64,000 nt of DNA, from contig CAWFEN010000004.1 in assembly GCA_963814865.1 (NCBI GenBank), positions 228,439 to 292,438 of the forward strand, written 5' to 3'. Positions 25,679-36,500 of this stretch are shown piece after piece. The stretch is from AP-15 sp963814865 (lineage in GTDB: Bacteria > Pseudomonadota > Alphaproteobacteria > ATCC43930 > CGMCC-115725). A program made the position numbers and the translations under genes. Numbering within the stretch: position 1 is the stretch's first letter; each line of letters opens with the position of its first letter. Under the pieces are notes generated by a model. It was not told the DNA's origin. It was given only the letters and a program-made list of their open reading frames with translations, and made no database searches.

Positions 25679-26559
25679 GCGGCGGATCGTTCGATCGTGT
25701 GGCGCTGATCGGGATCGGGTTGATCGGCTCGTCGCTCGCCCGCGCGTTGCGCCGCGACAGCCCCGAAACCACGATCGTCGCCTGCGCCCGGCGCCCCGAG
25801 ACGTTGGCGGCAGCGCAGCGCCTGGCGCTCGCCGACGAGACCACGCATGACCCGGCCGAGGCCGCGGCGGGCGCCGATCTGGTGGTCGTCGCGACGCCGC
25901 TTTCCGCCTATGCCGAGATCGGGCGCAAGATCGGCCCGGTGCTGAAAGCGGGTGCGATCGTCACCGATGTCGGCTCGGTCAAAGAGGCGGTGATCCGCGA
26001 TTTGGGGCCGTGCCTGCCGCCGGGCGTCCATTTCGTTCCCGGCCACCCGGTCGCCGGGACCGAGCATTCCGGCCCCGAAGCGGGTTTCGCCGAGCTGTTC
26101 CGCGACCGCTGGTGCATCCTGATCCCGTTGCCGCAGACGCCGCCCGAGGCGATTGCCGAAATTTCCCGGATGTGGCAGCGCGCCGGCATGCGCGTCGTCA
26201 CGATGAATGCCGCGCATCACGACCGGGTGCTGGCGATGACATCGCATCTGCCGCATCTGATCGCCTATACGATCGTCGGCACCGCGACCGACCTCGAAGA
26301 CAGCCTCAAATCCGAAGTCATCGAGTTTTCCGCCAGCGGCTTTCGCGACTTCACCCGCATCGCCGCCTCCGACCCGGTCATGTGGCGCGACATCTTCCTC
26401 GCCAACCGCGAGGCGGTGCTCGATATCCTGCAGCGTTTCAGCGAAGATCTGACCGCCTTGCAGCGCGCCATCCGCTGGGGCGAAGGCGACAAGCTAGAGG
26501 AGCTTTTCACCCGCACGCGCGCGATCCGGCGCTCGATCATCGAGGCGAAGCAGGCCTAG
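25675..26559 (+). CDS. Prephenate/arogenate dehydrogenase
   Basis: The 294-residue protein has an N-terminal Rossmann fold (VALIGIGLIGSSLARALRR), VTDVGSVKEAV, the substrate-site GHPVAGTEHSGPEAG and the conserved MTSHLPHLIAY, all typical of TyrA/TyrC dehydrogenases. It makes hydroxyphenylpyruvate or tyrosine from prephenate or arogenate using NAD(P)+. No ACT domain is present, so feedback control must be elsewhere or absent. It is translationally coupled to hisC. Confidence 0.93.
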   Translation: MSGGSFDRVALIGIGLIGSSLARALRRDSPETTIVACARRPETLAAAQRLALADETTHDPAEAAAGADLVVVATPLSAYAEIGRKIGPVLKAGAIVTDVGSVKEAVIRDLGPCLPPGVHFVPGHPVAGTEHSGPEAGFAELFRDRWCILIPLPQTPPEAIAEISRMWQRAGMRVVTMNAAHHDRVLAMTSHLPHLIAYTIVGTATDLEDSLKSEVIEFSASGFRDFTRIAASDPVMWRDIFLANREAVLDILQRFSEDLTALQRAIRWGEGDKLEELFTRTRAIRRSIIEAKQA

Positions 26560-26577
26560 CAGGCCGGAGGAGCCGAC

Positions 26578-26931
26578 ATGTACGCGGTCATCTTCGAGGT
26601 CGAGCCCGAGGCCGACCGGGTCGAAGAATATCTCGACATCGCCGCCCGGCTGCGTCCGGAGCTCGAAACGATCGACGGCTTCATTTCGATCGAACGGTTC
26701 AAGAGCCTGAGCCGGGACGGCAAGATCCTGTCCTTGTCGTTCTGGCGCGACGAGGAGGCGATCCGCCGCTGGCGCCAGCATCAGCAGCACCATGAGGCGC
26801 AGCTCGCCGGGCGCGACCGGGTGTTCCGGGATTACCGGCTGCGCGTCGCCTCGGTCGTGCGCGACTACGGCATGTCCGAGCGCGACGAGGCGCCGCAGAC
26901 GATGCCCGAAAGAGCGCCCCGCCCCGTCTGA
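26578..26931 (+). CDS. Antibiotic biosynthesis monooxygenase (ABM) domain protein
   Basis: The 117-residue protein begins MYAVIFEVEPEADRVEEYLD and contains IDGFISIERFKSL and LSLSFWRDEEAIRRWRQ, the ABM/Dabb-like ferredoxin-fold pattern. The arrangement of Trp and His after it (QHQQHHEAQ) is shared by small heme-degrading or quinol monooxygenases and by proteins of unknown role. It follows the dehydrogenase by 18 bases with its own GGAGG, so it may be the last gene of that operon. The function is not certain. Confidence 0.8.
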   Translation: MYAVIFEVEPEADRVEEYLDIAARLRPELETIDGFISIERFKSLSRDGKILSLSFWRDEEAIRRWRQHQQHHEAQLAGRDRVFRDYRLRVASVVRDYGMSERDEAPQTMPERAPRPV

Positions 26932-26951
26932 GGGTTGTTATTGGCCGAGGG

Positions 26952-27980
26952 CTATTCCCAGGCGATGCGGGGCGCCCGGCCCAGCCTTGCCGGTCCGAGA
27001 TACATCTGCCCGTTCTGGATGGTGAACGAGGTTGCAATCTCCGGCCGGCCGTCGGGTCCGGCCTTGGCCAGCATGGTCAACGCCAGCTGCGCCAGGCCGG
27101 CATCGCCGGCGCGCATCCGGCCCGCTTGGACGAGGGCTGTCAGAACCCGGTCATAGCCTTGGATCGCTCCGGAAAACCCGCCGATCGGCTGCAAATCCTG
27201 GTCGAGGGCGATCGTCCCGGTCGCGGTTGCGCCGACTCCGCCCCAATCGAGATGCAGATGATCGAGCTCGATCGTGCCGCCGGCGTCGCGCCAGGCCGAG
27301 ACGGCCGGGACGAGCCTGCCGCTCGGCAGCGCGCCCTTGACGGTGACGCCGAATGCCAGCTCGCCGATACTGTCGCCCAAGGCGCGGGCCGCTGCCGGCA
27401 GCTGAACCTGCCGAAGATCGAGAGCGATGCCGAGGCTCGGCTCGGTATGCGCCCGCGCCGGCTTTGGCGGGAGGATGATCCACGAATTGGCGGCACCGAC
27501 CTGAACCCGATCGCTGGCATCGGCGCCCACATCCTCCAGGCTCAGCCAGACAACAGCGCCGCCTTGCCGATCGAGCGCAACCGCGCCGTCAGCCGTGTGC
27601 GCCGCGAGCTTCAGCGGCGGTCGGCCGCCGGCTCCCGCTAAATCGGCCGAAAGCCCGTCGCGCGCCGCCAGCCGCCAATCGGCGAAATCCCACGGCCAGG
27701 CGCTGCCCAAGAGCACCGGGATGCCCAGCTCGGGCGCAGGGCTGTAGGCGTCGTCGCGCAGCACCGCATTCCGAAGCTCGACCCGAAAGTCGAGCGGGAA
27801 GCCGGCGACACGGACAGTCTGCCACGAGACGTCGATCTTGCGGTCCCGTGCCGATTGCGCCCAGGCCGCAACACCATCCTTGATCCGCTCGGCGGCGATC
27901 AGCCAATAGGCGGTGTAGCCGCCGAACAACACCAGCAACGAGGCAAGGACGGCGAGGCCGAAAACCGTCGCGCGGCGCAT
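26952..27980 (-). CDS. DUF2125 domain membrane-anchored protein
   Basis: The 342-residue protein has one N-terminal membrane helix (VFGLAVLASLLVLFGGYTAY), then WLIAAERIKDGVAAWAQSAR and the F-P-L-D-F-R-V-E-L-R block that defines DUF2125. The rest is beta-rich with repeated strand patterns and should lie in the periplasm. The family is widespread in alphaproteobacteria and related in style to AsmA-like proteins; its role is unknown. The start at 27980 is the first Met before the helix. Confidence 0.85.
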   Translation of the reverse strand: MRRATVFGLAVLASLLVLFGGYTAYWLIAAERIKDGVAAWAQSARDRKIDVSWQTVRVAGFPLDFRVELRNAVLRDDAYSPAPELGIPVLLGSAWPWDFADWRLAARDGLSADLAGAGGRPPLKLAAHTADGAVALDRQGGAVVWLSLEDVGADASDRVQVGAANSWIILPPKPARAHTEPSLGIALDLRQVQLPAAARALGDSIGELAFGVTVKGALPSGRLVPAVSAWRDAGGTIELDHLHLDWGGVGATATGTIALDQDLQPIGGFSGAIQGYDRVLTALVQAGRMRAGDAGLAQLALTMLAKAGPDGRPEIATSFTIQNGQMYLGPARLGRAPRIAWE

Positions 27981-28055
27981 CCGCCGGTTATAGCGGGCCG
28001 ATCCGCCGGCCGCCAGTCTCCGAAGTCTCCGGTCGCGGGACCGCAAGCGGCCGTG

Positions 28056-28847
28056 CTACCATTTGTTGCGCAGCTCGCGCAGCTTCAGGAACACCGTCTT
28101 CGGGTCGGGATTGTCGGGCAGGTCGGGAAAGGCTTCGCGCAGGCGGCGGATCACCGAAGGGCTGGTCAGGCGGAAGAAGGTATTGATCTCCCGTTCCAGC
28201 TTGAGGGTGGTGACCAGCGGCCTCGCCGTATCCTGTCGTTCGATCGCCGGCAGCATCTCCTTGGCCTTGCCGTTATCCGGCTCGCGGTCGAGGGTGAAGG
28301 CGAGGTTGCGGGCGATATAATCGTGCCCCGGATAGATCAGGGTGGCCTCCGGCAGCTTTTCGAGCTGGCCGACAAAAGTGTTGTAGAGCTCGGTCGGGTG
28401 CCCGCCATTATGGCAATTGCCGGCGCCGGCATTGAACAGGGTGTCGCCGCAGAACAAGGCCGGCTTATCGGCATGGGCGCGGATGCAGATGTGCGACATC
28501 GTATGGCCCGGCGTGTCGAGGCATTCGAGCTCGACCGTCCGGCCGACCTTGATCACGTCGCCGGCAGAGAGCCCGCGATCGATGCCGGCGATCCGGTCCT
28601 TGGCGCCGGCATGCGCCAGCAATTTGGCGCCGGTAGCGGCGATGACCTGCTGGTTGCCGCCGGTGTGGTCGTGGTGCTCATGGGTATTGAGGATCTGGGT
28701 GATCGTCCAGCCTTTGGCCTTGGCGGCGGCGAGGCATTTCTGATGGTCGAGGGGATCGACCGCCAGCGCCTCGCCGGTTTCCGCGCAGGCGATCAGATAA
28801 TTGAAGTTGCGACCGGCATTCGCGGTCCAGATCTGTTCGACGATCAT
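28056..28847 (-). CDS. gloB: Hydroxyacylglutathione hydrolase (glyoxalase II)
   Basis: The 263-residue protein has the metal motif T-H-E-H-H-D-H-T-G-G, LDTPGHTMSHIC, FCGDTLFNAGAGNC and YPGHDYIARNLAF. The C-terminal helical domain with ERQDTARPLVTTLKLEREIN binds glutathione. It hydrolyses S-lactoylglutathione to lactate and glutathione, completing methylglyoxal removal. It is divergent from chaC, another glutathione gene, which suggests shared expression. Confidence 0.94.
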   Translation of the reverse strand: MIVEQIWTANAGRNFNYLIACAETGEALAVDPLDHQKCLAAAKAKGWTITQILNTHEHHDHTGGNQQVIAATGAKLLAHAGAKDRIAGIDRGLSAGDVIKVGRTVELECLDTPGHTMSHICIRAHADKPALFCGDTLFNAGAGNCHNGGHPTELYNTFVGQLEKLPEATLIYPGHDYIARNLAFTLDREPDNGKAKEMLPAIERQDTARPLVTTLKLEREINTFFRLTSPSVIRRLREAFPDLPDNPDPKTVFLKLRELRNKW

Positions 28848-28941
28848 CGCTTGCCCCTTTGGTGTTCGACGGATCAGAATCCGATGCCGCGATGCAGGCG
28901 GCCCTGAGCGGCTTGTTCGCTTCTATTGCGAGGGGACGGTC

Positions 28942-29565
28942 TTGTCCATCGCCACGCACAACGAACGGGTTCCGCGCCTCGATCCCGCCGATCCGATGCC
29001 GGCGGAGATCAGAGCATTGCGCGACGGCACGGGGCCGGTCTGGATCTTCGCCTACGGCTCGCTGATTTGGGAGCCCGAATTTGATTACGCCGAGGCCGCG
29101 CCGGCATTGCTGCGGGGGTATCACCGCAGCTTTTGTCTTTATTCCTATGATTATCGCGGCAGCCGGGAACGACCAGGCCTGGTCCTCGGTCTTGATCGCG
29201 GCGGGTCCTGCCGCGGCATGGCGTTCCGTCTGATGCCCGACCGACTTGCGCAATCGCTCGACCGGGTCTGGGCACGCGAGATGACGGCGCCGCGAGTCTA
29301 CGATCTGCGCCATCTGCCGATGCGCATCGCCCGCGGCAGCGCCGCCGCACTGGCATTTACCGTGCGCCGGGATCGTCCGGATTACGCCGGCCGCCTGCCG
29401 CTCGACGAGACCGCGCGCCTGATCGCGGGCGCTGCCGGCAGTCGCGGCGCTTGCCGGGACTATCTCGACAATACCGTGCGCCACTTGGCTGCATTCGGGA
29501 TCGCAGACGCGCCGCTCTCGCGGCTGGCGGTGCTGGTCCGGGAGCTCGCCGCGGGCGCTCGCTGA
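28942..29565 (+). CDS. chaC: ChaC-type gamma-glutamylcyclotransferase
   Basis: The 207-residue protein has the family hallmark P-V-W-I-F-A-Y-G-S-L-I-W, then GYHRSFCLYSYDYRGSRERP, GMAFRL, and the catalytic Glu in RVWAREM. ChaC enzymes cleave glutathione to 5-oxoproline and Cys-Gly. A TTG at 28942 follows GAGGGG by seven bases and is my chosen start; an ATG at 28996 would still include the whole domain. It converges with the dehydrogenase gene at the end of the PKS operon. Confidence 0.9.
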   Translation: MSIATHNERVPRLDPADPMPAEIRALRDGTGPVWIFAYGSLIWEPEFDYAEAAPALLRGYHRSFCLYSYDYRGSRERPGLVLGLDRGGSCRGMAFRLMPDRLAQSLDRVWAREMTAPRVYDLRHLPMRIARGSAAALAFTVRRDRPDYAGRLPLDETARLIAGAAGSRGACRDYLDNTVRHLAAFGIADAPLSRLAVLVRELAAGAR

Positions 29566-30576
29566 CTATTCGGCAACTCGGATCACGATCTTGCCCGTGT
29601 GCCGGCCGGCGGCGAGATGGGCGACCGCCGCGCGCGCCGCGCCGAGCCCGGAAAAGATGCGGTCGATGACCGGCTCGATCCGGTGCGCGGCGACAAAGGC
29701 CAGGCAGCGCTCGAGCTCGGCCCGGCTGCCGACAAAGACGCCGTGCAGCCGAATTCGCCGCATCACGATCTCGGCAAGGTCGGGCGGCCGCGCATTGGGC
29801 TCCAACACGCCGAGCAGCGCCACCAGCCCGCCGTCTCGCACCGCGTGGACGGACTGATCGAGCGTGCCGCCACCGATGTCGAGCGCCGCATCGACGCCGC
29901 CGCCGCTCCACTCGCGAACCAGGTCGGTCCAGCCTGCGCGGCGGTAATTCGCCGTGAAATCCGCACCCAAAGCCCTCACCCGAGCCAGTTTCTCGTCGGA
30001 GGACGAGGTCACGGCGACGCGCGCGCCCAACGCCTTGGCGATCGCCAGCCCGATCATGCCGACCCCGCCCGTGCCCGGCAGCAGCACATGGCTGCCCGGA
30101 CCGATCTGCGCCTCGGTCGCGAGAGCGCTCCAGGCGGCGAGCCCGGCGACCGGCAGGCACGCCGCCTGCTCGAACCCGAGCCCATCGGGGATCGGCACCA
30201 GGGCCGTCCGCGGCAGCACCCGTTCCTCGCACAAAACCCCCTGCGCCGGCCCGCCCAGAGTGCCGAGCCGCATCTGCGGCTCGAGCGGCCCGTCCTGCCA
30301 GCCGGGGACCATATGCGTGCAGACCCGGTCCCCCGGCGCCAGATCGCCGGCATCCGCACCGGTCTCCTCCACCACGCCGGCGCCGTCGCTGCACGGGATC
30401 AGCGGCAGGTTCAACCCCGGCCCGTAAGTCCCGCGCATGACCAGCAGGTCGCGGTAATTGAGCGAGACCGCCGCGAAGGCGACGCGCACCAGCCCGTCGC
30501 CGATCGGCTCGGCAGGCAGACGCTCGGAGCGCAGATTGCCGAGGCCGAACCGGTGCAAGCGCATTGCCAGCGGCAT
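29566..30576 (-). CDS. Medium-chain NAD(P)-dependent dehydrogenase, candidate trans-acting enoyl reductase
   Basis: The 336-residue protein is a medium-chain dehydrogenase/reductase of the Qor/COG0604 group. An N-terminal GroES-like domain contains NYRDLLVMRGTYG and IPCSDGAGVV. The Rossmann motif is HVLLPGTGGVGMIGLAIAKA. The zinc-ligand cysteines of classical alcohol dehydrogenases are missing, as in quinone and enoyl reductases. It starts two bases after the PKS stop, so it is almost certainly the last gene of the PKS operon. Since the PKS lacks an ER domain, I infer it may reduce the enoyl intermediate or the released product. Confidence 0.82.
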   Translation of the reverse strand: MPLAMRLHRFGLGNLRSERLPAEPIGDGLVRVAFAAVSLNYRDLLVMRGTYGPGLNLPLIPCSDGAGVVEETGADAGDLAPGDRVCTHMVPGWQDGPLEPQMRLGTLGGPAQGVLCEERVLPRTALVPIPDGLGFEQAACLPVAGLAAWSALATEAQIGPGSHVLLPGTGGVGMIGLAIAKALGARVAVTSSSDEKLARVRALGADFTANYRRAGWTDLVREWSGGGVDAALDIGGGTLDQSVHAVRDGGLVALLGVLEPNARPPDLAEIVMRRIRLHGVFVGSRAELERCLAFVAAHRIEPVIDRIFSGLGAARAAVAHLAAGRHTGKIVIRVAE

Positions 30577-30578
30577 CG

Positions 30579-33500
30579 CTACAGCGGGCTGGCCAATTCG
30601 CGGTTGACAACGCGCAGCAAAAACCGGTCATCGTCTACGACGATGAAATGCTCGCTCTCCAGCGTGAACAGCTGAAACCGCCTTTTGGTGAAGCGGCTCC
30701 AGGCCCGCGCGTTCTCGGACGAGACATAGGCGTCGCGACTGCCGGTGAAACAGGTGACCGGCACGTCCCAGGCTGGTTCGGGCACGTAGCGGTAATTCGA
30801 GCTCATCTCGAATTCCGCGCGAATGGCCGGCAGGATCAGCCGCCGCAGCTCGGGGTCCTGTACCAGGCTCTCGGTCGCAACGACATTGAAGCGGCGGATC
30901 GCCTCGGCAAAAACGTCGTCCGGCTGCCGGTGGATCGGCTCGGACAGATTGTAGCCCGGCAACTGCAGCAGCCGTTCCAGCAGGCTCTCTTCGAATTCCT
31001 GGTGACGATGCAGCTCATCGGGCGCGCGGGCGCCAGAGACGAACACGTGCTCGGGCGCCAGTCCGTGCTCGCCGATCAGCAAGCGCACGGTTTCGAACAG
31101 GGTCAACGCGCCGAGGCAGTGGCCATAGACGGCATAGGGCTTGTCGAGGAACGGGAGCAGCTTGGGAACGAGCTGCTGCAGAAAACTGCCGAACTCGCAT
31201 ATCGGCGCTTCGTCGATGCGGGTTTGACGGCCCGGCGGCTCGATCGCGACCAGCTCGATGCTGCTGTCGAGATGCTCGGCCCAGGGCCGGAAGGTCGCCG
31301 CTCCGCCGCCGGCGAACGGGAAGGCGAAAAGCCGGGTTCGGGCTTCGGGGTTGGGCCGGTGGATGATCAGCCAGCCATCGCCGGCGACCTGGGCGGCCGA
31401 AACCTTGTCCGGTTTGGCGCTGTCTGGTCCTCGTACCGCCCTCGGTAAGAGTTCGGCGGCGAGTTCCTTGATGCTCGGTCCCTTCAGCAGCACCGCCGTC
31501 GGCACCGCGATATCGAGCGCCTGCCGCAGCCGGTTGGCGAGGGTGACGGCGAGCAGCGAGTCTAGCCCCAGCTCGTTGAGCGGCCGCGTCACGTCGATTT
31601 TTCCGGCCAGACCAAGCACTTGCCCGGCATGTCGGGCGATCGTGTCTTCGGCAGATGCCGGCACGCTGTCCGATGGATCGGCGGTCCGGGGACGCGGCAG
31701 CCGCGCAAGGTCACGATATAGCGGCGGGAGATTGGTGAATTGGCTTAGGAAATCGAGCCAGCGCGTGTCGGTCACCATGATCTGCGCCGGCCCCTCGCGC
31801 AGAAACGCCAGCAGGATCCGGAGGCAGGTCGGCGGCGCGAGCGCCGCGGTGCCGCGCTGCTTCCACATTGCCGCCCCGACCTCGCCCCAACGCGCGGCAT
31901 CGTCCCAAGGTCCCCAGTTGAAAACCGTTGCCGGCAGTCCCGCGGCCCGGCGCAACCCGGCGAGCGCATCGACAAAGTTGTTGGCCGCAACGTAGGCCGC
32001 CTGTCCGGCCGCTCCCCAAAGGCTGAGCACCGACGAAAACAGCACGAAAAAATCGAGGTCGAGCCCAAGCGTCGCGCGGTGCAAATGCCATGCGCCCGAG
32101 ACTTTCGGCCGCAGCACGCGCTCGAATTGCTCTGAAGTGCTCTCGGCGAGAAGCGCGTCCTCGAACACCGCCGCGGCATGGATGATACCCTTCAACGGCG
32201 GCAGCGCCCCCTGAATCTCGGCCACCGCACGGCCAACTTCCGCCGCACTCCCGATATCCGCCGGCACGACCAGCACCTGGGCCTTGGCCCGTAACAGGCC
32301 AAGCGCCGCAGCGGCGGGTCCATCCGGGCCGTTACGTCCGGTCAGCACGAGATGCCGGGCGCCGGCTTCGATCAGCGCCGCGGCGGTCGCCAGCCCGAGA
32401 CGGCCGAGCCCGCCGACGATCCAGTAGCTCGCATCTGCTCTGAGCCGCGGACTCGGTCGGCCGCCATCCGTCGCCAGCCGCACGAGGCGCGGCACTAGGC
32501 GCCTGCCGTCGCGCAGCACGATCTGGTCCTCGCCGTCCCGCGCGCCCAGCTCACGCATGACCGGCGCCGCCGCGGCCTCCGGCGTCGTATCGCCGGGCAG
32601 GTCGATCAGCCCGCCCCACATCTCAGGGTATTCGAGCGCGAAGGTGCGACCCAACCCCCATAATGGGCTGTGACCGATTTCGTCCTGAGCGCCGCGCGTC
32701 ACCAGCCAAAGCCGCGGCGGCTCGCGAAACCGGTCGCGCACCCGATCGAGCGCCTTGGCCAAGCGGCGACCCCCATCGAGGGCGCGCACCGCTTCCGGCG
32801 AGCCCGCCGCTGCCGGTCCGGGAAGAAAAAGCACGCCAATCGCCTCGTCCGGCGCCGCCGCCGCCAGCCGTTTTGCCGCGGCCCCAAGGGGCAGCGACGT
32901 TGCGGCGCCGCCCGCCGCTCCAAACGCCCCGGCGAGGCGTTCGGCTTCATCGACTGCGTCCGAGACGATGTACCAGCGCCGAGCCGGCGGCAGCGCCGGG
33001 TCCGCGTGCGGGGCGTCGCGCCACTCGACACCGTAGAGCAGCCGCTCCCAACCGGCGTCCTCGGCCGGCGCCGGCAATTCGTCGGCGACCCGACGGACGG
33101 TCAGCCCGCGCCACAGCGCCACCGGCTCGCCGTCTTCCGCATAGGCCCGGATATCGACTTTCAGCCGCTCCGCATCGTTGCCGCCGCGGTCGATCACGGC
33201 CGCATGCACCCAGCCGCGCTCGGTCCCTGGCCGATAAAGGTGAAAGGCATCGATCGAGATCGGCACATAGATGCCGGCTCCGGCAGGCGCCGCGCCGTCG
33301 AACAGCCCATAACCGCTCGCCAAACCGGCGTAGACGTGCAGGCAGGCATCGAGAAAGGCGGGATGGATGCGGTAGCCGTCACCGTCGAGCCCGGCCGGCA
33401 AGGCGATTTTGGCAAAGACCTCGTCGCCGGCACGCCACAACTCCTTTATGCCGCGAAACGCAGGGCCGTAGGACAGGCCGCACGCGTCGAGACAGCGATA

Positions 33501-36500
33501 AAACCGGGCGGGCGGGATCGCGTCGCCGTGACGGACGAGGTGAGCGGGAAAGGGCGCCGGCAGCGCCGGTTCGGGTTCCTCGCGCACGGTGCCGGTGACA
33601 TGGAGACGCCACGGATCGTCAGTCTCCACGCCCGAGCTTTCCAGCCGGAAGGTCGCGCGATCCGCCTCGCGCTCAAACGCGATCTGCGTCCATACCGGGC
33701 GGTCTTCGGGGATCGTCAGCGCCAGTTCGTAGACGAAATCGGCCACTGTCGGGTGCGAGAAGCCGAAGCCGTCCGCCGCCGCCATGACCGCGTCGAGGAT
33801 CGCCGCGGTCGGCAGCACGGCGCGGCCGAAGACGCGGTGATCGCCGAGATACGCAAACCGTCCGAGATCCAGCAGCGCCTCATAGCGCACCCCCTCGCCG
33901 CCGAGCCGTTCGCCGAGCAGCGGGTGCGCTGCCTCGGCACGACCGGGCGCTTTCGCCTTCGCCGCTGGCCGATCGGATGGGCGCGGCTCGATCCAGCTGC
34001 GTTCGTGCTGGAACGGGTAAGTCGGCAGGCTGACGCGCCGGCCTTGGCCCGCCTCGACGGCGTCCCAGCGGATCGCCCGCCCCTCGCGGTAGAGCGCGCC
34101 GAGCGCGCCGAGCATGGAGCGCCGATCGTCGTCATGCCCGGTCAGCGAAGTCAGCCAGATGTTGGCGGCGGTGCCGCCGATGCGGTCGATGCAGCGCCGG
34201 CCGAGGGCGGTCAAGGTGGCACCGGGGCCGATTTCGAGAAAGACGCCGCCCGCCTCCGCAGCTCTTTCGACCGCCGGCCGAAAGCGGACGGGATGGCGGA
34301 TCTGGTCGCGCCAATAGCGCCCGTTCGGGGCCGCGGTCATTTCCGCCCCGGTCAAGGTCGAGATCCAGCGGATCTGCGGCGTCCCAAAAGCAACCGCGCC
34401 GGCGATGTCCTCGAACGCTTCCAGCATCGGTTCCATCAGCGGCGAGTGGAACGCGTGCGAGGTCTTCAGCTCGGCGAGCGGCACGCCTTGACCGCGACAG
34501 CGCTCGGCGAGCGCCGCGAGCGCCGCCGCGCTGCCTGAGACGACCGTGCGGTCGGGCGCATTCTCGGCGGCGATCGCCACCCTGTCGCCGGGCGCGGGCC
34601 ACAGCGCGCGCACCCGGTCGAGATCGGCGCCGATCGATGCCATGCCGCCGCGCTCGGGCAATTCCTCCATCAGCCGGGCGCGCGCCGCCACCAGCCGCGC
34701 CGCGTCGTCGAGCGCGCACACACCCGCCGCCACCGCCGCGGCGAACTCGCCGACGCTGTGCCCGATGACCGTGTCGGGAACGATCCCCCACGCCGCCCAC
34801 AGCTCGGTCAGCGCGATCTGCAGCGAGAACAATGCCGGCTGGGCATAGAGGGTGCGGGTGAGCCGCGCTTCGTCGTCGCCGAACAGGACCGGGGACAGCG
34901 CGATGTCCTCGGCCTCGAACAGCGCCAGGCAGCGATCAAGCGCGCGGCGGTAATTCGGCTCGGTGCGATAGAGCGCCTCGCCCATGCGCGGGTATTGCGC
35001 CCCCTGGCCCGAATAGAGGAACGCGATCGGGCCGGGCTTGCCTGCGGGGCGGTCGTCCCGGCTGGCGCGAAACCGATCCAATGCCCCCACCAACTCGCCG
35101 CAGTCGGCGCCGACGGCGCAAAACCGGTGGTCGAAATGGTGCCGGCCGCGATTGGCGGTAAAGCAGATGTCGGCAAGCTCGGGCACGTCTTCCGCGGCCA
35201 GCGCCGCACGAAAATTCGCGACCTGCGCGGCCAGCGCCTGGTCGCTTTTAGCCGACAATGCCAGCGCGAAAACCGGATGCTCCGGCAATCTGCGCGGCGC
35301 CGGCTCGGGCGCCTCCTCCAGGACCACAAAAGCATTCGTCCCGCCCATCCCGACTGAATTCACCGCCGCCCGCCGCGGCGTCGCACCACGAGTGAACGCT
35401 AGTGGCCGCGTATTGACGAAGAACGGCGACCGCGCGAACGGGATGCGCGGATTGGGGTCGGCGAAATGCAGGCTCGGCGGGATCGCGCCGCGGTCGAGTG
35501 CCAGAACCGTCTTGATCAGCCCGGCGAGACCGGCGCATTGCTCCAGATGACCGAAATTGGATTTGACCGAGCCGATCGGGCAGAACCCGGTGCGCTGCGT
35601 CTGCGTGCGGAAGGCGCGCGTCAGTGCCTGGATTTCGAGCGGATCGCCGAGGATCGTCGCCGTCCCGTGGCATTCGACATAGCCGATGCTGTCGGGCTCG
35701 ACCGCGGCCCGCGTCATCGCCGCGGTCATCGCGCGGGCCTGGCCGGAGGCCGTCGAGGCAGTGTAGCTCACCTTCCGCGCGCCGTCGTTGGTCACCGCCG
35801 AGCCTTTGATGACGGCATAGACCCGGTCGTGCGCTGCCAGCGCCGCTGCCAGCGGCTTCAACAGCACAGCGGCGACGCCGCTGCCGAACAAGGTGCCGCT
35901 GCCCGTGGCGTCAAAGGCGCGGCAGTGACCGTCGCGCGAATAAATCCCGCCGGGCTCGGCGAGATAGCCGTGAATATGCGGCACGCGCACGACCGAAGCG
36001 CCGGCGAGCGCCATCTCGGCCTCGCCGTCGTGCAATGCCCGGCACGCCAGATGCACCGCCACCAGCGAGGTCGAGCAGGCGGTCTGGACATTGACCGCGG
36101 GGCCGGTCAGGTCGAGCTTGAAGGCCACCCGCGACGGCAGAAAATCCCGGTCGTTGCCGATATGGCCGAGGTCGCCGGTCTGGCCGCGCAATTCGGGGTG
36201 GTCGTGCCGGACCAGATAGCTGGAGACGAGGCCGCCCGCCCCGGCATAGATTCCGACGACGCCCTTTTCGCCGGCAGGGTCGTAGCCGGCATCCTCGAAC
36301 GCCGCCCAGGCGATTTCGAGAAACAGGCGCTGTTGCGGGTCCATCAGCCGGGCTTCCCGCGGCGAATAGCCGAAAAATGCCGCGTCGAACCCGTCATGGC
36401 CGTCGAGGATCGGCGCCGCCTTGACGTAATCGGGATGGCGGATCAGCGCCGGGTCCTCGCCGGCGGCCAGCAATTCCTCGTCGGAAAACCGGGTGATCGA

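Noticed and set aside
32670..34538. Open frame of 622 codons on the plus strand
   Set aside because: It lies opposite the DH and KR domains of the PKS and has the low-complexity composition of a frame shadow.
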